Positions 42,019 to 52,367 of a stretch of DNA of 64,000 nt are shown piece after piece (position 1 is the stretch's first letter; each line of letters starts with the position of its first letter). The DNA is from Guillardia theta CCMP2712 (Eukaryota > Cryptophyceae > Pyrenomonadales > Geminigeraceae). A program made the position numbers and the translations under genes. Location: contig NW_005434671.1 of assembly GCF_000315625.1 (NCBI RefSeq), positions 155,953 through 219,952 of the forward strand. Reading direction: 5' to 3'. The notes below the pieces were generated by a model. The model did no database searches, had not been told where the DNA came from, and saw only the letters and a list, made by a program, of their open reading frames with translations.

Positions 42019-43525
42019 ATGGTCGGGCAATGCCGGCGATGCAGATGGCAAGGAAGCGAAGGGGAAGTGGAGAGACATGAAGCTGTATGCTTGCTTCCTT
42101 CCTCTCCTCCTCTGCCTCTTGCTCGCCCCCTTGGTGCACCTCTCGCTCCCTACCTCCCTCCTCCCGTGTCCTCTGTGCAGCAAGTTTGGGCCGGGACAGC
42201 TCCTGCCCTGGCAACTGCAGTCAGTGCAGGCATTGTGCCTTGGGATGCGGTAGATTCTCATCCTGTCAGTGCTGAGCCACAAGACAAAATGAAAGAGAGA
42301 GAGGTGGGTCGAGATGGAGAGGGCAAGGATCTCGAAGATCGACATGCAACCGTTAGTTACCATGGGAACGGGGATAGAGCAAACGATCTGAAGACAATGA
42401 CGTCCAAGAAAATACTTCAGATGGGAGAAAACCTCATTGTGGAGAACAACTTCTTGATTCTGAACTTGAAGCGCATCGTGCAGAAGCAGGAGATGGAGAT
42501 CGTACCAGGTGACATGATCGCTCCGCTGGCTTTCGACGAGACTTTTCTGCATCCTTTCGCGGATGTGAAGATCTTCTTTCATCCCAGACATCATGACATG
42601 TCATCATCAAACGATCCGTCCAATCATCCTGAAGCTCTGCACACGCGAGCTAACTCTCCCTTCGAAACTCTCCTAGACAACATCATATCCGGTGCTGCCA
42701 ACGCAAACAGGGCGAACAAGGTCAATCACACGGTTGAACATGCAACGAAGATCATCAACAACTACACGAGATCACTGACCAGCATTGTGTCGATGTCTTC
42801 TATCCTCTCTCTCGCTGCCGACAAGAGGCTGTTACGAAAGTTTTGGCCATCGACAAGGGTCGTGTTGGGCATGAAGTCCTGCAGGCTGCTCAACGCGCAA
42901 CTCCCGCTTGCTATGAAGAGAACCATCGTGTTTGCTTCCAGCAAAGTCACTCCGAGCATGTCAGAGATGGCGTTGTGGCTGACGAGGTTCAAGGGCTACG
43001 TAGAGATCCAATGCAAGCACACCAGGTTGAACAAGATACAGCAGAGGATTCTTACCAGCCTGCAAGTCTGTGAGAGTAGCGCTGACGATTTTGACCTGAC
43101 GATTCTTCACGAATGTGAGAACCTCAAGTTGTTGGACCTGACTGGGCTCGGGCTGCGGCTGGATCAGGCGCAGATGCTGAGTGGATTCATTTCTGACTGC
43201 AAGGGTAAGATGTTGCTGTTTGTAGATTTTTGTCGGTGGGTGACGACAGGTTTCAGAGTTGCACACTTTACTTCTTGGCTACAACATTCTGTACGACCGT
43301 GGAGTTGAAATTATGTCAGAAGCGTTCCACAAGCTGCACAAACTGAAAGTGATCAGCTTGAGTGGAAATCAGGTTGGAGAGTGTGCAGTCGATGGTGAAG
43401 GACGAGGTGGTGATGACGATGACGATGATGATTGATGGTGAATGAATTGTTACTATGATGGTGATGGTGGTGGTGGTGGTGGTGACGATAACGATGATGA
43501 TGATGATGACGACGACGACGACGAC

Positions 43526-43558
<33 letters not shown>

Positions 43559-44199
43559 AAGGAGGTGGTGGAGGAGGAGGAGGAGGAGGAGGAGGAGGAG
43601 AAAAAGGGTGGAGGATGAGAATGATGGGTTCCTTGCAATCAGGTGTCGCACGTTGGGGTCAACAATCTGTTTTCTAGCTTGTGCAAATCTCCCGTTGCGG
43701 CGAGTTTGAACAAGCTTGATCTCAGCTGGAATAAGTTCGGAAGAGATGGGGCCAAGGTTATGGGAAGCTGCTTATCCACCATGACCAGCCTGTCCGTCCT
43801 GATTCTTACTGGATGCTCTCTGAAGGATGACTCCCTGCCGTATGTCCAACTTGACAAGCTGGGAAGGAGTCCGATACGTTTGACGTGACCGGCAGATTCA
43901 TCATGGACAACCTGCCGACGAGTGTGACGATGCTGGGGCTGGGCTACAATGAAGTAACGGACGAAGGGGTTGAGAGCATCGGCCGTTGTCGTCACGTGCA
44001 GGAGCTACACCTGGAAAACAATCAGGTAAAATCGGGGGGAGAGGAGGTGGAGAGCAAGGAAGGGAGCTGTAGGTGGATCAGAAGCACATTTGAGGAGATG
44101 GGATGTCTGTTGGGGGAGTAGGGAGGGAGGGAGACGAGAAAGTATGAGTGGACGGAGCAGAAAGAGGATGCAAGTGGAGGAAGGAAGAGGACAACATGT

Positions 44200-44258
<59 letters not shown>

Positions 44259-45378
44259 TATGTTGAGAGGAGCTGGTGCGACAAGTTTCCGCTCGGCCTT
44301 CACTGCAAGTCAGCTATGAGACTTCCCATCAGGTTGGCCCGGACGGATTCTGCCGGCTCATGTCCGGCAATCCTTCCAGCTCCATCCGATCGATCAACAT
44401 CATGTGGAATAAAATCGCAGGGGGGCAGGTCAAGAAGCTGAGAGAAGCTCTAGCAAGTGAGGACTCGTTTCCTCCCTCCTCCCTCTCCTCCTCCCTCCTC
44501 CCTTTCCTCCTTGCTCTCCTCCTTGCTCTCCTCCTTGCTCTCCTCCTTCCCTTCCTCAAACCCTGCAACCTAGTCTCCCTATGGCACCTTTCCTGACGCA
44601 TATCTCTACCCTCCCTACCTGTTTCAACCTCTCTCTTCTCCTCTGTCTTTCACACTCACTGATTTCCTCCCTGTCTCTTCCGCCTTGCCCTCTCTCCCTC
44701 CTTCCCACCCATCCACCCTCTCTCCTCCTCTCTCCTCCTCCCTCCCTCTCCCTCTGTCTGCCTCCCTGTCCCTCACTCTCTTTGCTACAGACTGCTCCCT
44801 TCAGTCCCTCAACCTCGCCTCCAACGACTTCGGCATCGCTGGAGTCTCCTCCCTCGCCTCCTCCCTCTCCTCCTGCTCCTCCCTCCGCGATCTCAACCTT
44901 GCCGCAAACCGCTTCGGCCCCCTTGGCATGCAGGCGCTGCTGCGTCCCCTTGCAGGTTCGCCTCACCTGCTGGCTCTCCAGCTGACTATCGAGCAGAGAG
45001 CAGCTGGATCGTTCTGCTCGACCTCTCCCATAACGACATAGAGGACGCTGGGGCCGTTCACTTATCTCAAGGTGGGAAAGCTGTTTGCGGGGAGGGTTGG
45101 CCTGACACGTGTTGACAGCTATATCCTCCAGCTGGAAGTTGAGAGCCCTGAATCTCAGCGGGAACAAGAGTAACGCGCTGCTTCCTCCCCCTTCCCTTCT
45201 TTCCCCTAGAGTCCCTCGCGCGTCTGTTGAACCTTTGCTCCTGCTCATGCTCGTTGCTTCCTAACCCCCTCTCCCCTCCCCCCTCCCCCCCCTTCCTCTT
45301 GCTTTCATGCTGCTGCTGCTGCTGCTCCACCACTACCTCCTTGTCCTTGTCCTTGTCCTTGTCCTTGTCCTTGTCCTT

Positions 45379-45431
<53 letters not shown>

Positions 45432-46254
45432 CCACCTTCACCGCCACTACCTCCTCCTCCCTTTCCTTTCCTTTGACTTCTATTTCTACTTCCTCCTCAC
45501 CACGTTGGTCGCAGTTGGAGCCCAAGGGTTGTTGCCGCTCACTAGAAGTCTGTCGCTGTGCATGCACCTCGAGGATCTGATCCTGAGGTGCGTGCGGGAT
45601 GGAAGAGACGAGGAAGAAGTTGAGAAGAGGGGGAAGGAGGAAAAAGCGAGAAGAGCGCAGTGGAGGACAGGGGAAGAAGAGGAAGGCGAGGAGAGGAGAG
45701 AGGATTTCAGAAGGAAAGAGGAAGGATAGCGGAGGGAGAGAGGAAAGAAGGGGTGAGGGTCGATGAAGAGGACGGGAGAAGGGGATGGAAGAGGTGAGGA
45801 GGAGGAGGCTGTTTCCCCTGATCCTTCCTGACCTCCACAGCTGGAACCCGTTCGGCGACGAAGGAGGCGCGGCCCTGCTCTCGGTGATATGCATACTCTT
45901 ATGTTTCTCCAGCTGACGCCCAGCAGATGATCCCCAAGTGCCGCCGCCTGCAGGCTCTCGAGATGCAGAGCTGCCACCTGAGCTCGGACGGCATCGAAGT
46001 CTTTCAGACGAGCTGCATACTCCGAGGAAAAGTGAACGTTTTACTATAGCGAGCCGTTTGACTAGTTTGACACCGGTCAAAAGAATAATCTGCAAGGGAT
46101 GGAGGAGGAGGGGGGAGCAGCAAGGGGTTTGCCTTTCCTCCTGCCCTCCCTCTGCTCGATCTCCCTGAATGCCTGGCAGGGAGAGGACCTTCACTCGGTC
46201 CTCGCCGCCCTTCCTGCATCCACGAGAGGAAATCTCCTCCTCCTCCTCGGTTGA
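42019..46254 (+). CDS. Large leucine-rich repeat protein
   Basis: The N-terminal exon (to about 43205) encodes a helical region without LRRs (KTMTSKKILQMGENLIVENN, RSLTSIVSMSSILSLAADKR) then the first LRR (CENLKLLDLTGLGLRLDQAQ). Following exons each carry about one RI-type LRR: LHTLLLGYNILYDRGVEIMS, SLNKLDLSWNKFGRDGAKVM, SVTMLGLGYNEVTDEGVESI, SIRSINIMWNKIAGGQVKKL, SLQSLNLASNDFGIAGVSSL, SLRDLNLAANRFGPLGMQAL, GLDLSHNDIEDAGAVHL, LRALNLSGNK, SWNPFGDEGGAALLSVI, RLQALEMQSCHLSSDGIEVF. Introns hold microsatellites. The end is either TAG at 46047-46049 or, through one more exon (GEDLHSVLAALPASTRGN), TGA at 46252-46254. An alternative Met at 42078 begins MKLYACFLPLLLCLLLAPLV, a signal-peptide-like start in another frame, so the start is open. 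Confidence 0.65.
43440..43615. repeat. Triplet microsatellite cluster in LRR intron
   Basis: Successive runs of GGT, GAT, GAC, GAT and GAG triplets on the plus strand within an intron of the LRR gene (between the exons ending SLSGNQ and starting VSHVGV). Confidence 0.9.
44197..44258. repeat. (GAGCAG)n hexanucleotide array in LRR intron
   Basis: About ten GAGCAG units within an intron of the large LRR gene, same unit as at 16.1, 30.1 and 56.9 kb. Confidence 0.9.
45335..45432. repeat. TCCTTG and TCCTCG hexanucleotide arrays in LRR intron
   Basis: A run of TCCTTG units is followed directly by TCCTCG units, inside an LRR-gene intron. It follows a short GCT triplet run at 45308-45325. Confidence 0.9.
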
Positions 46255-46299
46255 CGTGTGTTGAGTAGAATAAGTTCCATCCTGGTGTCCCCTCCGCCT

Positions 46300-48425
46300 T
46301 CATCGCGCCGAGGACAGAAAGTAGTCATCGTAACACTAAAGATCGGGAGGAGAGGAGGGTGGAAAGGAGGAAGGAGAACGTCAGCGATCGTCTCAGCATG
46401 CCGCATGTTGCTTACCGAGATGAACTCTCTGTTTTCATCGACTCCTGCGGCAGCGAGTCAAACTCTCAACCTCCTCCCTCCCCCTCCTCTTACTGATCGA
46501 GTACGGGAGCCGTTGAGCAGCGCCGAGGAGGGTAAAAGTTGGTACGGAGTTGAAGAGATGCTGGCCAAACTCGTGGCATGCGCTGCACGTCGTGATCAGT
46601 CGAGAGACTAACATGGAGGACTGAGAGAACGAGATCATCGTACCGGAGATTGTACAAGGGGACCCGAGTGTTGAGGTGGTGGATGTGGTGATACTCAATG
46701 GATGCTGAGAAAAACTTGAACCATTCCGGGACCAGGAGGTACCTTCGGAATTGTGACCGAGAGGAAAGAGGAGGAAAGATGAGGGGGAGGGAGGAGGAGG
46801 AGCAGCAGCAACAGGAGGAACTGAGGAAGAGGAGGAGGAGGAGGAGGGAGGAGGAGGAGCAGCAGCATGTTGAAGGAGCAGGAGGAGGAGAGGGTTCAGA
46901 GCTTACGAGCTCCCCGTCATTCCATTCTCGTAACGAGAGTACTCGGAGCAGGGAGCCTGACGTTGTTGGTGAGAACAAAGTCTTCCTTCAAGGAACTTCC
47001 TAGATCCCTCCACACCTTGTAGGATCCTTCGAAAGTGTGTTGAATGTGGAAAAGGAAAACTCCCAGACCCCCTCCTAGACCCTGCCGGCAGGACGTCAGA
47101 CAACAAGGTTGGCAGTAATTGTATTAGAGATGCTGGGGGTGAGATGATGTACAGAGTGCTAGATGAAGGGTAGAGCAGAGGAGACAGGGAGGAGAGGAGA
47201 GGCGGGGGAGAAGAGGAGAGGTAGGGAAGAGGAGGAGAGGCGGGGGAGAGGAGGAGAGGCGGGGGAGAGGAGGAAAGGAGGAAAAGAGGAAAGGATGATC
47301 AAAACAAGGAGAAAAAGCGAGAGGAGCTGGGACAGTTGTCCTACACTTACAGTAGTGAGAAGATCCACCATCATAAGCCTGTAGTCTCCATATCCATAGA
47401 TTGCCAACAGGTACCTGACAGGTGCTTTGAGGAGACAGTTCACGACATTTCTTGTATTCTTACATGGCAACCAGCAAGTTTTCATACCACTTTGAAATGA
47501 ACCTCTGGTAAACCATGAAGTAGAGGTATGGTGTTGTCGACACTAAGGTCCAGTGTCCGTATATCATCTTGAAACCAGTGTCATGACATCAAGCAAGCGG
47601 CTGCCAGCATCACAACCTTGTACATGAGTTTCTGCGCCTGAGACAACTTCTGGTATTGCTTGATGTCCAGCGGGGCTGTTTGCGCATATTGCTTCCTATC
47701 TGTGTTGTTGCTATGTCTGAAGACGAAGAGTCTCAAGACTGTAAATTTGACTGTAAATTTACCGATGATGGTAATCGTGCCCTCTCTTCCACCCGGAATA
47801 TGGTGTATACACCATCCATCCCAACAAGATGGCCTGTAACAACGCAGGCCAACACGTTTACACGTTTGCAAACGCGACAAGATCCTCTCTCACCCCTATC
47901 GCGTTGATCCTGCTTTTCGAGAAGAACGAGTGGTGCGCCATATCATGGAACACACAAAACAGTCGTGTTCTCGTAAAACCTCATCGGGCCAGTCAGCCTC
48001 CCCTCCCGTTCCTCCTCCGAGAGGATTTACCGCATATCAAGATTGCAATGGGAACAGCGATCCACTTGTGCTCTCCCTCGTACATGCATGCAAAAGCAAA
48101 CAAGAACCAGTAGATGATTAGCGTCTCGGCCACTATGAAAGTTGCCATCAAGTCGTCTAGCACAACATGGTCAGGCGACATCTCAGAGTCACTCTTAATG
48201 GTGTGAGAGAGGCAAAGAAGTTCTGACTAGGTTCCTCCCCACGATCTTACTTGGCTTCGCAAACTTGGAGATGTGATTGTAGACTTCGGATTCATTAGGT
48301 AGCGATTGTTCCTTCCTGATACTTCACAACGGGTTAACGAGCGCTGGCAGCTGTGTTTGTTGATCGAACCTGTTTTGGTCCTTGTCATCACTTGATGATG
48401 AGACCGTATTGGAATTCTTTGGCAT
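46300..48425 (-). CDS. Membrane fatty acid desaturase
   Basis: Three histidine boxes are visible in the right order: HDMAHHSFF (exon near 47910-47950), GWKRGHDYHHR (near 47790-47830) and EYHHIHHLNTRVPLYNLR (near 46650-46690), followed by the family's C-terminal ACHEFG. Such di-iron enzymes introduce a double bond in a fatty acyl chain at a membrane. The N-terminal region starts MPKNSNTVSSSSDDKDQNRF and continues SLPNESEVYNHISKFAKPSK, with a membrane helix TFIVAETLIIYWFLFAFACM. The third box type (HHIHHLxTRVPxYNL) is nearer to omega-6/acyl-lipid bacterial-algal desaturases than to sterol or sphingolipid ones (inference). End: RVDENREFIS spliced to CYDDYFLSSAR and stop at 46300-46302, using strong GTAAGA/GTAAGC donors. 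Introns include GA-rich satellites (46780-46880, 47165-47300). Tail-to-tail with the LRR gene. Confidence 0.82.
47165..47300. repeat. GA-rich minisatellite in desaturase intron
   Basis: Units close to GAGGAGAGGCGGGGGAGAG are repeated several times with variation, inside the desaturase gene between exons. Confidence 0.75.
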
Positions 48426-49419
48426 TTCCTGGCATGCATGTATCATGCGATGAGAAGGTGTAGACAGCTGCAGGAACCTTTCGGAATGAAGTAAGACTTG
48501 AAGAAAACAAGGTGATGAATGCTGACAACGCTGGGGTTGCATGTTACAATGGACTGAAAGCAAAAGAACTCGTGAAACCTGATCTGATACCCTTGACATC
48601 ATTCTGATAAAAAACAATCAGAATCCTGATCGTCGGAAACAACATCAAGGCTCACCGCCAGCTTTGAATCATCGAATCCATTTTGTTTGCACATGTTCAC
48701 CAGGGACCAGGAAAGTAGCCAAGAAAGAAAGGATCTTACAATATCGAGCTTATTGACATCTGAAATCCGAAAGTCACGAAAACAATCCTATACGCTAGCA
48801 TCCTTCAAATGATGTCGTTGTACTGACGACATCATTGCAACGGAATTCATCGGGGTGGAGGAACAACAACCACGTCAAGAGTCGCGGGCATCAAGTCAGC
48901 CATTGTGAGCATTTCTACACTCATTCACGACTGATAACTGTCCTCGCTAGTTGAATCCAACCCTACACTCGGGATCTAAACTCGTCTCCTCGCACCTGAC
49001 CAAACAATGCCCTCCACAAAAACCATTTGGTTGTAACGATGAAATTTTGGTTTGTACCGATCACATCCACGAGCGATGAATCATCACAATTGTTGATCCC
49101 GTATAACAATTCTATTAGAATTCTTCAGGCAATCTGATACGTGTCATGCGTGTCTCCTTCCTAAACCTTTCTACAGGGACGTTCATCCTCTCTCCGATGA
49201 CACAACAAGCACAGGAGCATCTCTCGTCTCTACCGAGGAGCTTCCTTTCCTCCACGTTGGCTACCTCCCTCTACCATTATCATCTTCTATTCACTTCTCA
49301 ATTTGATAGGCCATGTGCACATGTCGCCGATCCATTTTCATTGCCATCGTCCCACCTGCTCTCGTTGCCCTGGCCTGCCATGAGGCGTCCTGGGTGACCC
49401 TGAGAGGAGTCATCGAAGC
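48426..49419. other. Intergenic, no recognised gene
   Basis: Upstream region of the desaturase gene. Frames such as 49146-49397 plus show no family likeness. An in-frame Met upstream of 48425 exists, so part of this may belong to the desaturase 5' exon. Confidence 0.35.
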
Positions 49420-50790
49420 AGGGTGGGGGTACTTGAAAGTTGAGTCCTGGTCCCAATTAGGTAGGTGGGGGTGATCAAAATAGGGGTGGGTGTGAATCTT
49501 CAATCAGGCTGGATTGGGATAGGGGGATCATTACCAATAACAGATGAGTAATTGTATATAGGATAGGAGGCTATATATATAGTATCAATGACAGAAACCA
49601 TCATTGTGAATTTTAGAGGGTAGGGTCAATTTTTTTTGGGGTAGGGGTAAGAAACATCAGGGTAGGGTAGGCAACTCCATGGGTGGTGATGGTTTGTATA
49701 GTTGGGTATTCCAGGATCCCACGCCCAGAGGTTGCCTGACCACGACGAGATAGACAGAATAGAGGGTAGGGTGGTACATTGAGGGTGGGGGTGGGGGGTA
49801 TGTTTCGGACTTGAGGTATCTCTGTGGTAGTCATGGGTCAGATGCATGTACCGGTGGTAGTCAGTCAAAGGGTAGGGTCGGATCAGGAGGTGTCGTCGGG
49901 GATGGTCGGCGACATAAAGGGGAGGATAGACGAGGGTGGGGTGGTAACAGGGGGTGGGGTGGTATATGACAAAGGGATGTAGGGGCAAATGTAAACTGAG
50001 GGGTAGGCTCTCAGATTTCAGATCAATAAACTGGGTGGGTGGTGGTACGCGAGGGGTGCTTGGTGAAAGGATATCGTAAGTAATCATGAAGTTAGTAACA
50101 AGGGTGGGTATTTTTAAGTCATCATTGGGGGTGTAGAACCATGTCATGATTGCTAGTGGGTGGGTGGTCATTGAATAGTAGGGTGGGGTCACACATGGCA
50201 GGAAATGAACTCGTCGAAGGTGAGGATGACCGGCTTTAGAAGGCGATTGATCTCAACTAGGGGGTGGTGGGGTGGCACATTCCGGAGTCACCTGCCGCAC
50301 TGGGCCCGGCGGGCTGCTCGGCCCTCCAGCCCCGGCCGGGCGGGGCCGCGGGCCGGGGCGGGGCCCCGGCCCAGTGCACGCCCCGGACCCCGGCCGGGCG
50401 GGTCCGACCGGGTCACGGCCCGATCGGATCTAGTATTATCTTAGTCACTAATCCTGCACTGAAATCACGGTGCCGTACGGTCACCGGACCACCACAGACG
50501 CCGTGGCATGGGCTCCGAGTCCGGGATTCACACCGCGGGCGGCCGGATCATGGGGCCGGCCGCCGCCGGTCGGAACTTCCGTTCAATCATTCAATGATTC
50601 GATGACTCACTCACCAGGCCGCCCCGCTGCCAGCAGTGCCACGGTGTACATTGAACGGATCATCGGATAGGCTCACAGGCTGGGGTGATCATTGGAACTT
50701 GCGACTTGCCAATCACTCGGACTCCGGGAACACTGGCCCGGGCCGGGGCGGATCAAGTCCGACTTGATTCTGTGGCACAGAATGATCCGA
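49420..50790. repeat. Composite repeat: G-rich block then GC-rich block
   Basis: 49420-50280 is strongly strand-asymmetric, dense in GGGTAGGGT, GGGGTGGGG and GGTGGTG words; 50285-50440 and 50500-50760 are extremely GC-rich (CCCCGGCCGGGCGGGGCCGC, GGCCGGCCGCCGCCGG) with words GACTCCGGG, GATCGGATC and TCATTCAATGATTC. This is the longest and clearest example of the arrangement seen reversed at 34.1-35.3 kb. The long minus frame at 49626-50192 is a by-product of composition. Confidence 0.6.
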
Positions 50791-50831
50791 CTGATTCAGT
50801 CATTCGTAGTCATTCAACATCTCTATCTCGT

Positions 50832-52125
50832 CTAGTAACCTCCCTGAAAGTGCAGCCATTTCACGCAAGTTTCTCTTCTTGCGAATTCGGGGTCTTCTTC
50901 CTCCCTCTCCAACTTAAGCTGTGTCTCCCCGATCAATGCCTGCACGGCCACGTGTTAGCGGCATGCCTAGGAAGAACTTGTGCTGGCTACCTCAAGATAA
51001 GCCTCCATGTCTTCCTGCCTCCTGTTGAGCTCTTCAAGTTTCTGCAGAACATCAGACTTCGGTAGTTGCCCACAACCTGCTTGCCTCGTCCATGATGGCT
51101 TCTAGTGTCTCAATGTCCCGTGCTCCTTGAAACAAATCTATCGAACGATCCCCGAACCGACTTTTGACCTCCTCGCTGAGCATGCTCGTCAGGTCGAAAT
51201 CGACCATGTCAAGACAACTATGCTTCCAAGTCACCTCAGACTCTGGCAGACTGCGTGGTTGAGGGTAGAGGCATCCAGTCGTCCATCGAGTGCCTGAAAC
51301 ATTCTCAATCATTCATGCACCACAACGTCTCATGTCTCTACTTCTCACCTTTTGCAAGAAGATGTGTTTCTCAAAGGGGCTCTCTGGTAGAGACACCAGG
51401 TCGTCCTGTCTTAAGGTCATAAGGCTGTTGCTACGATCTCCTAGGGTATCCACCTTCTTCTCGAAGGTTGGAGGCGACGATGCCTAGGAAGCAGGTGAGT
51501 CATACTATCAGTTGCATCGCCATGGCTCACAGCTGCGAACTGGCTCTGAGGTGCTTGAGAGCATGAACAAAATCTCCCCATGCTCTGCAGCATCAGATCC
51601 GACGCCTTGTTGGCGATGTCCCAGGCATTAACATCCGATTCCCTCATATCGAAAGTGCTCAAGTCGTTGGCAACGTTGAACAGGATGGAGGTAATCTCCT
51701 TATCCTCACGCATCCACGATTCCTTGATCGTGTTCGAAGCCCTGATAGCGATGTCTCTGTGAATTTGCCTTGGGATCCACTCGTCGTCCAACCACGTCGT
51801 TATCTCATCCTGCATGATCTTCAGCATCTGTCATGACAAGAACGTCTCTCACCTCAACCCAGGTCCTCAATGCATCGATGTCATCCACCTGCAACCTCGC
51901 GCCAAACTTCATCTCATCATGCTCGCTATCCGCCAGGGCGCAAACAAATCGCGCTCGAGCATGTTGTGCTGGTGCTCTAAGGGAGGCAGGAAGGCGCAAG
52001 TTTGAGCGCTGATCATGCTGGATGTGAGAGCGATGGAAGGAAGACACTCGAAGGGCTGCATGAAAGCCGCTGAAGCTCAGCACCGGCGCCGCGGCCATGG
52101 CCAACAGCGAGATCCTGAAGAGCAT
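50832..52125 (-). CDS. Plastid-targeted protein, conserved type, unknown function
   Basis: Start MLFRISLLAMAAAPVLS followed by FSGFHAALRVSSFHRS is a signal peptide with Phe at the expected +1 position and a Ser/Arg-rich transit-like stretch. The mature part includes VDDIDALRTWVEV, MLKIMQDEITTWLDDEWIPR, QIHRDIAIRASNTIKESWMR, DKEITSILFNVANDLSTFDM, a segment VDFDLTSMLSEEVKSRFGDR and IETLEAIMDEAS, then KLEELNRRQEDMEAYLE and ALIGETQLKLEREEEDPEFA. It ends WLHFQGGY with TAG at 50832-50834. The WLDDEWIPxxIHxxIA block resembles chloroplast proteins of plants of unknown role (recollection, not checked). An in-frame Met at 52185 is less likely as the start because it would put 20 polar residues before the signal peptide. 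One internal splice near 51070 has unresolved phase. Confidence 0.65.
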
Positions 52126-52367
52126 TTCTCTCACCTTATAACCTGACCAGTTACATCGAAACGGATTTGCTAATAGGAACTGCATGAAAAGACCGCCTCA
52201 GCACTTGTACTTAGCTACTTCGAAGGACAGCAATTTTTGAGGTATTTTGGAACCATTTCTGCCCTTGGAATCAGTCGGGGAGGAAAATGGTTAACCGGGT
52301 GACACTGTGGGCAAGGAGAGAGAGGAGAGGGGGAGGAGACGAGAGTAACGCGAGTCATGGAGGAGGA

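Noticed and set aside
44556-46194. Long minus-strand frames of 230 and 375 codons opposite the LRR gene
   Set aside because: They translate the intron microsatellites (Glu/Asp/Lys runs) and the reverse of LRR exons; no domain, and the plus-strand LRR pattern is clear.
49626-50192. 188-codon minus frame rich in Pro, Thr, Tyr and His
   Set aside because: Produced by the C-rich strand of the asymmetric repeat; no domain.
49420-50280. GGGTAGGGT words considered as interstitial telomere repeat
   Set aside because: Spacing and sequence are irregular, with no constant tandem unit such as TTTAGGG.
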